The notes: generated from the letters alone by a model not told the origin. 64,000 nucleotides of DNA from Atherix ibis (GCA_958298945.1 OY282610.1:30454167-30518166); one strand, 5' to 3'; positions 12,024-24,339 are shown, counted from the first letter of the stretch. Numbers and translations: made by a program.

Positions 12024-12086
12024 GAATGCAGAAACATTGAACATCCATCAGCCAACCGATGATGGATGTTCAATGTTTCTGCATTC
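12024..12086. repeat. Perfect 27-bp inverted duplication with 9-base loop
   Basis: Arm 12024-12050 (GAATGCAGAAACATTGAACA and seven more bases) is exactly repeated as its reverse complement at 12060-12086. The loop is GCCAACCGA. It lies inside the decayed mariner. Confidence 0.95.
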
Positions 12087-12233
12087 ATGCATAAACATCT
12101 CAGACATGTTCATTAAACGCGAGGGAAATTATCCTTTTTTGAGGCGATTGATATGAAGTGGATGGTTTAACGGTATTGGTCCTGGTGTGATGATACGGCT
12201 CAAAAGAAAATGAAAGCGGGACATTCATCAAAG

Positions 12234-12594
12234 GAAGGTTATGCTTTCAGTGTGGTGGAATTTTGAAAGGGCACGTTTTTTGAGCTTCTTCTAAGGAACC
12301 AAACAAACAATTGAGAAATGTACTATCGGAAGTTATTTAGTTTGCATGTGCGATAGAACTCCCGATAGAGTTAGCTGTCATCTGTCAAAGTTTCTTTATG
12401 AATTTCTTCATATCATATAATTTTTGCAGCTTATAATAAAAAATACTCACGTTTAAACAATGTTTCCAAATTATCCATTTAATAATAAGAAGGTTATGCT
12501 CTCAGTGTGGTGGAATTTTGAAGGAGCGCATTTTTTGAGCTTCTTCCGAGGAACAAACAAACAATTCAAAAATTTACTATCGGCAGTTACACAG
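12234..12594 (+). repeat. Direct duplication, ~100 bp, offset 255 bp
   Basis: GAAGGTTATGCT..CAGTGTGGTGGAATTTTGAA and the following sequence to TACTATCGG occur at 12234-12334 and 12489-12594. The ~155 bp in between resembles 15012-15190. Confidence 0.85.
12335..12488 (+). repeat. Dispersed repeat, copy 1
   Basis: CATGTGCGATAGAACTCCCG, AGAGTTAGCTGTCA, CATATCATATAATTTTT and CTCACGTTT occur in the same order at 15012-15190. It may be 5' leader sequence of a mobile element. Confidence 0.7.
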
Positions 12595-13109
12595 TTGAAG
12601 GAATTAATCTAGGAGCTCGTTAATCATAAATGAGTTGTGGTCCATCCACAGATACGTTCGATCACTCGTTAAAAAATATTAGAGCTTGGAGGGGACATGT
12701 TTCCATACTCACCATGCTTACCTCACCGACTAGCTTCACTCTCGTCAAAAACTCCTCACGTGGTATGACGCTCAATTCAGATGAGGCTATATATCAGCAC
12801 CTTGGTAAATTTTTCACCGATAAAGCCAGACAAAACGTTATCGAGCAAAATGGGCACTACATCATTGGCTGATCTTTAGTTTTTATACAAAAAATAAATA
12901 TTTTAAACCATCAAGAGACTTTTGCGATGCTTTTAATAATGAAAACAAGTGGAAATGTAAAACAAGTTAGGCGTCTTGTGAGGTCAAACTATTAATTATT
13001 ATTGATGAGTAGTTTTTGAAAAGCTCTTAAAAAGGATGCTCTACTATATCAACGCCCTTATGCCATACGGACATCTGTATTAATGAGTTTTTGTTGTAAA
13101 AGAGTACTA

Positions 13110-13325
13110 ATTATGTTTCTTAATCCCCCTTAACCTTTATTCACCTGATCTTAAGCCTTGTTTCTTTTCTGGTTTCCTAAGAACACTTAAAAGGATGTCA
13201 TCTTGGTAATATCGATAAGTCCAAATGAATGTAACCTAGAAGCTGTAGGCGATTACAATTCAAGCCTTTCGGCACTATTACGAAAAGTGCAAAGGTAACT
13301 GTATGTCAGTGGGGCTTTTACAGGC
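13110..13325 (+). mobile_element. Mariner-like transposase relic, C-terminal end
   Basis: The plus strand reads FTPDLKPC (third catalytic Asp region, degraded), FLRTLKRM, VQMNVT and AITIQAFRHYYEKCKGN. This fits the pattern ...SPDLAPCDF...L.GHRF....EVQ..VT..L..I...F...YE.W.. of this transposase class. Stops interrupt it. Family not assigned. Confidence 0.5.
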
Positions 13326-14440
13326 TTACAGATAGTGGCTTATTCTATACATAAATGAGGGGGGGGAACTAAATATGTGTATGATTTCGTTAAAGAACAG
13401 GCAATTTCTGCATCAGATCAGATGAAATTTTCAAGAAGATATCATACAATAATTTAAAAGTATATATTGCGGGACCTAGCACTGGCACCCCTGCACAGTG
13501 TGAGTTTTCTACATAGGAGAAGCGCCGAAAAAGTCAAAAATTTAAACGGGAGCTACAAACAGTGAGATTTACAATGACCTTGTAATATTAAGCAAACTGG
13601 CTATAATAACAGATTTTTTAAGGAGGGCAAAAGATGCAAAAAAAATGACAATCTCGTCTCATTATGTTGAACAGTGATGAGGAATCAATTTATTACGATG
13701 AGCTTTTAGTTAAATGAGAATATAATTTTTTTATTTATTTTTATTTTTTGTTTCATAAAAAGATATTGTTGATTAAAAAGAAATAACTTTGGTTTGACGA
13801 AATTTTCGCAACACATCCAATAATTTTCTCTTCTATAACACGGTTTCATACAATACGTCATTTTCTCAAAATCTATTTACCGTATTATAGCAGGGTTACC
13901 TATATAATACTATGTAAAAAAATATCCGTTACATAGTGTATCCTAGAGTGGCTATTATTTTCCTCATTTCGTTAAAACGCCAACACAGTCTTTTAGCTGA
14001 ACTACTATAATATGAATTTCTAATAGACAGAAAAGATTTAGCAATGATCTTCGAATATATTAATTTTTTTTTAAATAATAATTTTTCTCAAATAAATATA
14101 TTTTATAGTAGTTTATAAATATATAGTATATATTATATAAACATTATCACTGACATTAGTATAAAAATTCATAAACTCAAAATTATATTCTTATATTGTA
14201 AATCACTTTCCTACACTTGGCATATATTTTTACATATTCGAAAATTGTACATTAATTTTTGACTATAGGAAAATATGAATTTAATAAAACCCCCATCGGA
14301 AAGAAATCAGACCACCGTCACTGACACGTCCATCTGATCACAACAAATCGTCAGTTTACATTCAATGTTGCCCAAGAATTTTTGAGTCTTTGAGCACTTG
14401 AAAATTCAATAAAAACTCAATATTAAAAAAAAAATGATTT
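13326..14440. other. A+T-rich spacer, nothing recognised
   Basis: No gene, element end or tandem array could be supported. There is a run of eight or more G at about 13359-13368. Confidence 0.4.
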
Positions 14441-14776
14441 TAGTTCGACAAGTATAAAATAGATGTCAGATACAGCAGCTAAAAGATATTTTTATCAAAT
14501 TTTTTATTTATATTTTCGTTAATTATTCTTTGTTTTTACTGAACTAAAATATTTGTACTAAATTTGAATAATTTTTTGAAGTAAAATGTTTTTATTTTTA
14601 TTTTTAATAACATTTGAGATACAATTAAAACAATGGGGGTCATAGCATAATTTTAAGTTAATAAATGGGTAATAGTCGGCAGAGGCGGATTTTAGTATTC
14701 CACGGGATTTTTGGGCTTCAATAAAATTCGTGTATATATAGAACGATTGTATATCCTTATATTCTATAATCTAAGG
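14441..14776. repeat. Dispersed repeat, copy 2 (unoccupied site)
   Basis: Inverted copy of 5684-6400. Where copy 1 carries the 370-bp element, this copy reads GATATACAATCG on the minus strand, uninterrupted. Confidence 0.75.
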
Positions 14777-15011
14777 TATGACTTCAATATTTTGACAGCT
14801 TTTCATATCCAACTTTTCTATAATTTATTGTTCGTTATATCTACCTATGCACATGCCCGAGCGATTATGTTAAAATATTTTTGCTAGAATTAAAATGCTA
14901 GATAAACAATATATGATAAATTTTTTAAAAATTGTAAGTGTCAAACGCAGAAATTTTTCGGACTGTATTTACTATAATAAATATTATAAGATAAGGAAAA
15001 TTAATATAATA

Positions 15012-15190
15012 TTTCATGTGCGATATAACTCCCGAGAGAGTTAGCTGTCAAACCAGCTATCATTTGTCAAAGTTACTTGATGAATTTTATCATATCATAT
15101 AATTTTTACAGTTTATAATCAAAAATGCTCACGTTTGAGCATTTTTTATTATCATATCATATAATATGCTCACATGTTTTCAAATTATCT
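15012..15190 (+). repeat. Dispersed repeat, copy 2 (related to 12335-12488)
   Basis: Shares CATGTGCGATA, ACTCCCGA.AGAGTTAGCTG, CATATCATATAATTTTT and GCTCACGTTT in order with 12335-12488. It contains GCTCACGTTTGAGC, a small palindrome. Confidence 0.7.
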
Positions 15191-15289
15191 AGACTATTAG
15201 TTATGGTTTGCACACCGGCATTTTCAATGGTCTCTATTTAATACAATCGGTAGCATTATTGGTTAATATTTAATAGCGTTATCATCTTC

Positions 15290-15480
15290 TGATCAATAAC
15301 TATTCGTTTGAAAGCATACACCCGGACGATTTGGCAAAAATGTGATTCCCGGCAAGTAAACTTTCAATTGGCCTCTAAGATCGTATGATTTGACACCGTC
15401 CGATTATTTTTGTAGCTATACGTAAAGAAGCCTTCATTATTTTCTAAATTATTTTTATCGAATGTTTACCAAAATTTCAT
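15290..15480 (+). mobile_element. DD41D-type transposase relic (third Asp region)
   Basis: The plus strand reads FNWPLRSYDLTPSDYF, matching the NWPPRSCDLTPLDFFLWG block of DD41D-type Tc1/mariner transposases with the last catalytic Asp kept. Just before it, WQKCDSR resembles the G..VISR segment after a frameshift. Short and inactive. Confidence 0.6.
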
Positions 15481-15489
15481 TGTTGAAAG

Positions 15490-17186
15490 AATGCAGAGTA
15501 ATCGATTAGGGAAAAATGTAAAAAAAAAAAAAATTAATTCCCAAAGTTGGATAATTTTTTTTATTGGAAAAAATAGTCTTAACAGTTTTAATAATATAAA
15601 AATTCTCTTCGCTTCCTTCCAGCCAGCTTTTGCCAAAATCATATCATAGACTTTATTTCTGGTGTGCTAGTCGTTCCTAGTCATCCAGAATGTTGTTTGT
15701 CATTTGTGCATTTTCTGAATATGGTTTGTCAGTTGTGAGTGTCCTGATGCGGTGTCTAAACTCAGAAATCCAATAATAGTGATAAATCTTTAAGTATACA
15801 ATCTAACTTAAATTTTTATCATCTGGCAGTTTTCCATTCCTAATTAAAAAAACTTTATTACATCCGTTTTTTCTAATTTTTAAAATTAAAAGTTATATAA
15901 ATAAATTTTTTTTAAAAATTAATCAAAATTTTAAAATAAAATTAAATAATCTAATTGTGATAACAGAAATGGAAACACTTTTTTTTTGTATATAAATATT
16001 CAAATAATCAAATTAAATAATTCTACAACGTATTATAATCTAGATATTATTGTAATAAATAAAAATAACTCTTTAAAAAATTTTATAATTCCAAAAAGAA
16101 TACATAAATAAAAATATTTACTAATTAATTACGATTTCAATTAATATAACAGTTGTCGCTGACCAACCATAGCTATCGTTCTGTTAAACCACTTATTTTA
16201 AGATAAAATACGAGGTTGAATTTTAATAGAAACTATCTATATAAATCAGCATAAATTGGTTTTGTGGATTATTTACTTAACAATTGCACTTATTTCTATA
16301 GTTAACCAATATAAGTGATTGTTTCATCATCGATTTTCATTCATTGAACTGTGGATAATCATGCAACCCACATACTTATGTGGTTTTTGTTTAGTCCACA
16401 TGTTTACATATCTTTACACAAATTGATATATATATTTACTAACTTACATAGAGTTTCACGTTCTAGCCTATATTTTGATCGAATGTCTATATTCAGATGG
16501 TCGACACAATTCAATATTTCAATTTCGCTTCCAACAATCCCAACTAGCTAATTTTCATGAATTTAATTAGCCGCACTTATTCATGGCATATAGTTTTAGT
16601 TTGGAATAACAAAACCTACCATATATCATATATACAACTGTGATTAGACATATATCGAAAAGTTATGCTGCCCAAGGTTAATATCTCTCCTTGTTATGTA
16701 TACATTATCTACCCTTGGATGAATATTACCACACAAAAGATATATAGTATTTGATCGTCATTTTCCTGCAGGTATGATTATTCCTGTATCAAAACTTGTA
16801 TTATTCTATTTTCTAATTGTGCACATATGAATGTATGTGAATACATTCCATAAGGGATGAAAATTTTACTGTAAAATAATTAGGAACATTTTCATTATAA
16901 TAACTATAAAACGAAAAGCAATTTCACATAATGAAAGAATAATTTTTTGTTAAAGAGCATTTTTTTGGTACCCCAAAAGAGGTTCTTTTTTAAAAAAAAA
17001 AACTTAAATGTGAATTGTAGTTTTTATATAATTGTGATTTGAAAAAAATGTTGAACTTATATTTTCGGATTTATTATAGCAAATAGACCGCATAGTTGGA
17101 CAACTAAATAAAAATAGAATCTGAGACTTTGAAACCTGTTCGAAAACCTTTAAATTTATAAGAGACAAAATTGTAAAGTTACAGAC
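15490..17186. other. A+T-rich spacer, nothing recognised
   Basis: No gene, element end or tandem array supported on either strand. Confidence 0.4.
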
Positions 17187-17188
17187 TA

Positions 17189-18466
17189 CGAGGGTCATTC
17201 AACAAGTTCTTAGCCTACAAAAGAAAAACGAAAATTTTGGAAAGGTGGCAATTTATTTTTCCACATAATCTCCTTCAAGCTTGATACACTTGGCCCAGCG
17301 ATGCTCTAACTTTTTTAACCCGTCCAAAAAATACATTTTCTCGAGGGAAGCAAAATAGGCCTCCGTGGCGACGATGACCTCCTCATTCGACCTAAATTTA
17401 TTCCCGGCGAGTGATTTTTTCAGGTTTGGAAACAAGAAGTAGTTACAGGGGGCCAAATCTGGAGAGTACGGTGGATGGGGCAGCAATTCGTAGCGCAATT
17501 CGACCAATTTGGCCATGGCGACGGCGGAGGTGTGAGCCGGCGCGTTATCGTGGTGGAACAGCACTTTTTTCTTCGCAAAGCGGGGCCGCTTTTTCTTCAA
17601 TTCGACGTGAAGTCGGCCCAATAAGTCAGCATAGTAGCGCCCCGTGATTGTTTTACCCTTCTCGAGGTAATCAATGTGGATCACACCTTGTGAATCCCAG
17701 AAAACGGTGGCCATCACCTTTCCGGCCGATCGAACAGTCTTCGCCTTCTTCGGAGCACGTTCGCCGGGTGAAGTCCACTGTTTCGACTGTTCCTTGGTCT
17801 CTGGTGTGTACCAGTGAATCCATGTTTCGTGGACGGTCACGAAACGGCGCAAGAACTCCGCTGGATTGCGCTGAAACAGCGCCAAACACGTCGTCGATGT
17901 GGTCTCACGGTTGCGCTTGTTTTCCGGTGTGAGCAAACGCGGCACCCATCGCGCCGACAGCTTTTTCATGCCCAGTTCTTCGTGTAGAATATAATGCACC
18001 GTTCCTACTGCGATGTCCATAGTCTCAGCTATCTCGTGAACCTTCAATCGACGGTCTGCCAACACGAGATCGTGGACTTTTTCAACGTTTTCCTCCGTAG
18101 CAGCCGTTTTCGGGGCACCTGGGCGTGGCTCATCAAAAACCGACGTGCGGCCACGAACCAACGAGACAGTCGCCATCGAAGGAGAAGAGTCAACATACAC
18201 AGCATCCAAGCAATCTTTGATTTCGCTGCGCGTTTTCCCTTCCAAAAACAAGAATCTAATCACCGAACGATATTGTTCTTTTTCCATTTTTGTGCAACCG
18301 ACCAACACGCTCGCTTTTAAAGGCTCTCAAAACAAAACTAATTAAGGGAATCGACTGAAGCTTTGACAGTAAGGCTACTAAAAGAATGTACTGCATGATG
18401 GTAAATTTCTTTTGTGACAGCAGTTCCATCGGGCGGTGAGGCTAAGTACTTGTTGAATGACCCACG
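17189..18466 (-). mobile_element. Mariner element, family C, full length
   Basis: Terminal inverted repeats CGAGGGTCATTCAACAAG (left) and CTTGTTGAATGACCCACG (right) with TA at 17187-17188 and 18467-18468. Total 1278 bp, a usual mariner length. One transposase frame on the minus strand fills most of it. A closely similar copy is at 29440-30662. Confidence 0.95.
17253..18287 (-). CDS. Mariner transposase, uninterrupted but catalytically altered
   Basis: DNA cut-and-paste enzyme of the mariner family (catalytic triad D,D34D). From MEKEQYRSVI at 18287 the frame is open for 344 codons; the same frame extends upstream to 18308 (MLVGCTK). Order: first HTH (RSEIKDCLDAV...), second HTH (LKVHEIAETMDIAVGTVHYI), linker WVPRLLTPENKRNR, then the catalytic domain. 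The first Asp position is His (VTVHETW, codon CAC where VTVDETW is expected), the second is intact (HHDNAPAH), and the third is Asn (APCNYFLF, codon AAC; the sister copy at 29.5 kb has GAC). The first HTH reads MATVSLVRGRTS where relatives have ...TV.NW.NEF.RGR, an in-frame loss of about five residues. The protein can therefore be made but should not cleave DNA. The long open frame could be slow neutral decay rather than selection. Confidence 0.9.
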   Translation of the reverse strand: MEKEQYRSVIRFLFLEGKTRSEIKDCLDAVYVDSSPSMATVSLVRGRTSVFDEPRPGAPKTAATEENVEKVHDLVLADRRLKVHEIAETMDIAVGTVHYILHEELGMKKLSARWVPRLLTPENKRNRETTSTTCLALFQRNPAEFLRRFVTVHETWIHWYTPETKEQSKQWTSPGERAPKKAKTVRSAGKVMATVFWDSQGVIHIDYLEKGKTITGRYYADLLGRLHVELKKKRPRFAKKKVLFHHDNAPAHTSAVAMAKLVELRYELLPHPPYSPDLAPCNYFLFPNLKKSLAGNKFRSNEEVIVATEAYFASLEKMYFLDGLKKLEHRWAKCIKLEGDYVEK

Positions 18467-18468
18467 TA

Positions 18469-20540
18469 TGTGCACTTTCAAATCAATCTTTTATCTTAAA
18501 CTTAAAAAACTTCATATTGTAAAAGTTCCTTATCGTATCATAGACTTATCGTATCAGAGATAAAATTTTGTAGCTATTGTTTTGTAGACTAACATAACTG
18601 AAAAGGATGTGCCAATACTGCAAACCATATTCATGGTCACTGAGCAGATTCGTAATTCAAAATATTTCATAAGCTTATCATCAGTGTTTCTATGACTGAG
18701 CAGCTTCGTAATTCAAAATATTTCATAAGCTTATCATCAGTGTTTCTATGACTTACAAAAGCTGGAGCCGAAAACTAAGTCAGCATTTAGATGGACCCAA
18801 AAACTCGACCTTTTAGGGACTGAAAATGCTGTTTTTCATTCAATCGCAAGCACACTGTGTCAGCAAATTATTTTATAAGTTGTGAGAGAAAAATAATGAG
18901 ACTGGCATCAGAAAGAGCAAGCTGACAATACCTCCTCTATATAGATTATACATTAATCCATTCTATTTTCGCTGTCCAATTTTTCAACCCCATCTGATAA
19001 CTATATGACACTACATAGTATCATAAGTCAAAATGTGTTTTATACTCGTAGTAAATCACAAAAGATAGAAGAGCAAAATTTGAAGGAACGATATCATATA
19101 AAATTTTGTGTTAAGCTTAGTTAATCCAAGAGTTGGTGAGAACTCCTATGCCGTCAATGTATATTGAAGGCAATACGAAAGTTTGGAAAGGATCAGAAAA
19201 ATAGTTATTCGCATCAGATAGGACATTGAAGTAACTATGATGTTTTTTTACAACATCGAAAATGGATAAAAATGTGGAATAAGGGAGAGCTTGTATGAGG
19301 TTAGAATTTTGGCCGAAACAATTTTTAAAAGAAATCCTTGAAATGATCAGAAAAGGAGTTATTTTCCCCTATTATATCCTTGAAATGATCACAAATAACG
19401 CTGCTCTAGGGAACTGCTTCGAATAGGATAAGTTTGCTATTAAAAATTAGTTTAAAATTGTTATAGAAAAAAATTAATTTCGATCCTTTTTATGACACCG
19501 TGAAGCTTTATAAATTTTTTTAAAAATAGATGGGTAATTTTCAAAAATTTCTAAAAAATCAAAGGTATTGACTATTTTTTTTTTTTTTGGAAACAAAATA
19601 TTTGGAAAAAGTGGAAAGATAATTTTTAAAGTCAATTATGCTACTTTGAATGTAGAATTCAAAAGCCTTAAAAATGAAAAATCTGAAATATTTCTTACAG
19701 GTTATTATATACCAATAAAAGTCAATTTAACTTATAATATTACATAAAAATTCAGTAATTTTACGCGAGCAATTTAACATTATCGTTGTTCATATCAAGA
19801 TATTTATTCATAGAATAACCATTTCCATTTAACATGAATAACATTCATACATACTTTTCTTTTCTAGTCTTTTCGTTACTCTATCATTGTATTCGAAGCA
19901 AAAAGCTATTGTGTTTAACATAAGAACATACACGTATAGAGTACTTTAGATACCTCAAAGGGATGAAATCAAGAGTGGAAAAATCCAACCATAGTCTAGT
20001 ATCAATACAAATGGTATTATTTTTATTCCGTTTACTATTCAACATTCATGCATATATATTTATTTTTAATATGTGTGAGGATATATTTGCATTCTTCATA
20101 TATGAAGGACATAAAAGGACTTACTTACGGTCTTCAGAACCATAAAATTGTAATTCAATTTTTTCCCATCGATCTCATACTCAAATTTTACATCTGTAAT
20201 CAATAATGAAACTTTTCAATAATAAAATGCTTCTTCATGTACAATATCGTATATTCGTTGAAAGAGGAGTTTTTCAAAATGATAACAATTCTTCTTAAGT
20301 CAAATACAATTCCGAAAAACTTTTAAAATTTTATAACATAAAAATTGTAATAAAATAAGATTTTTCGATATTCTTACATGTTTTTTTTAATAATATTGAA
20401 CTTTTAGAAATTGTATACAAAAATACCTTTTACTATTTTCACTACCATTGCATAAAATCAAATATGAATGGAATTTTTTATGACATTTTATATATTTACA
20501 AATTATGGAATCATACAATTTTCAATGCAAAGAACTATAA
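18469..20540. other. A+T-rich spacer with one small tandem duplication
   Basis: No gene recognised. GAAATCCTTGAAATGATCA-like sequence occurs twice near 19331 and 19375. Confidence 0.4.
18641..18752 (+). repeat. 56-bp tandem duplication
   Basis: TGAGCAGATTCGTAATTCAA and the following bases to TTTCTATGAC occur twice, at 18641-18696 and 18697-18752, nearly identical. Confidence 0.95.
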
Positions 20541-20559
20541 AATACGCTACAAAAATATT

Positions 20560-22095
20560 AAAGAGCTTGTAAGTCCAACTGAGTTAAAAATGTAAAATCT
20601 ATTGTAAATATATTTTATTCATTTTCCATAAAAGAACTCTAAGTCCAAATGGGTTAAGAAATTATATATTTTATTAACTTGCTATAAAAAAATCTTCTAA
20701 ATCCAAATGGGTTAAAAATTTTTGTATCATAGTTAATTGTATAGCTTGTAAGTCTAAACGGATCTCAAATTTATGTGATTTATATAATTACTTTAAAAAA
20801 ACAACTTTCTGAGTTTATGTGGGTTTAACATTAATTTATTAATTTTACTTATTTGCTATAAAGTATCTTTAAGATCTACAATTACTTTCAAAAATATATA
20901 TTAATATATTTGCTATAAAATAGTTTTTAAGTCCAATAGATTTAAAAATTTATACAATTTTTTTGTTGGATATAAGAAATCTTTAAAATTCCAAATGGGA
21001 TTATATATTTTATGAAATTGCTATAAAAAGCTCGTAAGTCCAGACGAGTTCAAATTTATGTGATTTATTTATTTATAATAAAAATATAGCTATAAGTCCA
21101 AATGGATGTAAAATTTATATTTTTTAATTATTTACTACAAAAAATCTAATAAATTCAAATGGGTTAAAAGTTTATATATTTTAGTAAATTGCTATCAAAA
21201 AGCTCGTAAGTCCAGATGGGTTCAAATTTATGTGATTTATGTATTTACTATAAAGTATCTTTAAAATCTTCAATTAGTTTCAAAAATATATTGTATATCT
21301 AATATATTTGCTATAAAAAAGTTTATAAGTCTAATAGATTTAAAAATTTATACAATTTTTTTGTTTGCTATAAGAAATCTTCAAAATTTCAAATGGATTT
21401 AAAACTTATATATTTAACGAAATTGCTATAAAAAAGCTCGTAAATCCAGACGAGTTCACATTTATGTGATTTATTTACTTGCTATAAAAATATAGCTTCT
21501 AACTTCAAGTGAGTTTAAAAATTATATTTTTTAATTATTTGCTATAAAAAATCTTCTATATCCGAATGGGTTTAAAATTTATGTATCATAGTATAACTTA
21601 TAAGTCTTAACGGGTCTCAAATTTATGTGATTTATATAATTACTTTTAAAAAAAACTGCCAAGTTTTTGTGGGTTTAAAATTCATCAATTTTATTTTATT
21701 AATATATTTTCTATAAATTAGAATTAAAATTTTGTACAATTTTTTTGTTTTCTATAAGAAATCTTCAAAATTCCAAATGGGTTAAAAACTTATATATTTA
21801 ACGAAATTGCTATAAAAAAGCTCGTAAATCCAGATGAGTTTAAATTTATGTGATTTATTTATTTGCTATAAAAATATAGCTTTTAACTTTAAGTAAGTTT
21901 AAAAATTATATTTTTTAATTATTTGCTATAAAAAATCTTCAAAATGCAAATGGGTTTAAAAGTTTATATATTTTATGAATTTACTGTGAAATAAGTTTTC
22001 TAAAAAAATTTAATAAATTTGCTATAAAAATACAGATTCCTAATTCAAATAGGTTAAAGAAATATATCCTTTATTTGTTTACTTACCAATATTTC
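20560..22095 (+). repeat. Minisatellite/satellite-like array, ~77-bp units, ~380-390-bp higher order
   Basis: Repeated phrase: TTGCTATAAAAA, then TCTTC/GCTCGTAAGTCC, AAATGGGTTTAAAA and a TATATTTTA-type tail, about every 70-80 bp, roughly 20 units. A larger period is visible: TATAAGAAATCTT.AAAATTCC-type units recur near 20971, 21370 and 21748, and ACAATTACTTTCAAAAATAT near 20879 returns near 21271. Units are diverged, so the array is old. No protein frame runs through it. Confidence 0.88.
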
Positions 22096-24339
22096 GAACT
22101 GTATAAGAAAAAAGTATTATATTTTTTAAAAAATCCCCTAAAATAAAATGAAATATTATTTGAATAAACAAATTTGTCGATTTTTTTCACAATTCAAAAA
22201 AAAGAATAACTATTGAGAAAAAATACTTCAAAATATTTTTAAAATTTAATTGAAAAAAAAAGACAATTTCAAATAAGTTTCTAAAATTGAATTGAAATTT
22301 ATTTAGAATTTGTGGTAGTTCCTTTTATAATTGTTAGATCAACATAACTTAAGTACTTTAACATTTCTGCCTCTCAATCTCAACTTTAATCCCAATATCA
22401 GTTAAATGGACTTAAACCTACATATTTACAGATAACAGAATATAAGCTTTCTTTAGAATTTCAAATTCAGCTCTGATGCATTGTAACATTACATCGTTCC
22501 TTATCCGTATATCCTGTACTATAATCTTTTGGCTATTAAAATTTTGCAATACTTCAAAAATCATAAAGGAGAAGAGAAAAAAATTAACGGAAATTAAATA
22601 ACAAGTTAAGGGAAGAGCATTTGTACTATGACGCCAAGTTACTTCTGCAAATGACAGGATATGACCAAGGCATGGAAAGAGTTGAATTTGGACTGATTGC
22701 ATGAAATCCAATAAACTGCCACTCAGTAATTGACAGAGAGCACTTAGTGATTTTCATTTCTATAATTGAGGATCAAAGCTATAGAATATATTTAGGCTCT
22801 AGCCAACTCTTCGACCAATTTAATTGTAGATAAAATATCACGTCATGAACAGTTGTGTTTCCTTAACTCTAAATAAACTTGTTAAGAATAAGTTAAATTG
22901 ATTAAAATCATTTTTCGATATTTTATCTAGTAACTATAAATTTTTCTATTTTTAATATTATTTTAACACTTATTTACAATAGTTTGCTAGTAAATTAGGT
23001 TTTATCCCTTGTATATTATTAAAGATGATTTATATAGAATATGTTATATTGTAATATTGTAGGAACTATCATCAATAGTACGATATGAGTTTTTTTTTAC
23101 AAATCAAGAAAATTTTTACAAATCTGAACAGACGATTTAATTTTCAATTAAAATGAAATGTTTTAAATTTAAAATTTATATAAAACAGTCTATTAGCAAT
23201 TTATGTATTTTTATTTATTGTATGTATAATTATCATATATTTAATTATCAGAACCTGGAGAATTTCCGTAAAATAACTTTACCAATATATAAAAGGAATC
23301 AATATTATTTATATATGGTTTGGATGAAAAGAACACAAATGTGTTTACGAGATGCACATTTATTTGCGATCGTATGCCGCATACAAAATTGAGTATAGAA
23401 TATGGAAGGATTCGATTAGATTTTCTAATTGCACTATACTACACGTACTAGTTCTGATATTATAGAAGCACTCCCCGAATAAGTGTATTGAACAAATTTT
23501 CAAGTTAATTGAAAATTAAACCATCAAATAACCCAGTTTCATTTCAAAATTACTTTACTACAAAGTTTAACGAAATAATCGTACGTTTACGAAACTATTT
23601 CTTCTACAATAAAAAAAAATACCTCCACTAATACAGAAACATTTTAGTTTTTTTTTTTAATCTTTTTGATGCTCTACCATCTGTCTTGATATGTTGCAGT
23701 TTTTCTTTTATTTCAGTTTGTATGAATTTGAAATCCTTTAAATTGTATTGAAAATGTCAAGTTTCTAATCCATTAGCCGCTGGTTGGATAAATCTTTTAG
23801 TTTCATTTTCAATCAATCACTAAATGGAGTGTTAAATTTTCTTTTCTCAATAATTGAGCTGTTTTATTAACAATTTTTTTTTTGTAAATGTGTTATAAGA
23901 ATTAATTTAAAATAATAATATGTTTTTGGCTAAAATAAGATTAAAGAATTTTAACTTACTATACAATTTAACCGAGATTAAATTGTTTTAATACAACATC
24001 AATTTCCCAATCAGATCATTTTTTTAATTAATTTTTAAATCAAAATTTTAATAAATAATTTTTTTTAAAAAAAAAAGGAAACTAGAAACCAACTGATTTT
24101 CAAATGAAAAATATTATTCTTCAGGGCTCTTTAATGATTATAATACAAGGATAGACCAATTTAGACTTACTGATGAAAAATTAATATACTCATAACTTCG
24201 GTTATTTTTGATATTTTATTGGAATTTTTTACAATAAAATGTTATATGTTAATTCCTTTTAGAACTATATGTAAAAGATAACATAATTTTTAAGATATAA
24301 CGAATATTTTCCTTAAGCTGTTAAATAGTTTATGATTCT
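22096..24339. other. A+T-rich spacer, nothing recognised
   Basis: A 97-codon minus-strand frame (22418-22711) exists but has no recognisable family and no splice context. Nothing else can be supported. Confidence 0.35.

Larger units (their letters stand above)
11836..12870 (+). mobile_element. Mariner transposase relic with internal duplication and hairpin
   Basis: The plus strand from 11836 reads MEDQTLHFRHILLF, a known mariner N-terminal pattern, and FDLKD follows after a gap. Near 12245 and again near 12500 it reads VMLSVWW with FELL-like sequence. The C-terminal part at 12757-12870 reads RGMTLNSDEAIYQHLGKFF, then VIEQNGHYIIG before a TGA. The stretch between the two VMLSVWW blocks is a 255-bp duplication plus foreign repeat sequence. 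Multiple stops and frameshifts; inactive. None of the three catalytic Asp residues can be read safely. Confidence 0.75.

Noticed and set aside
17411..18345. Plus-strand frames opposite the family C transposase
   Set aside because: They are antisense shadows of the transposase gene; the same shadows appear at 29662-30538.
22418..22711. 97-codon minus-strand frame as a gene
   Set aside because: No family recognised, A/T-driven composition downstream, no splice or promoter context.
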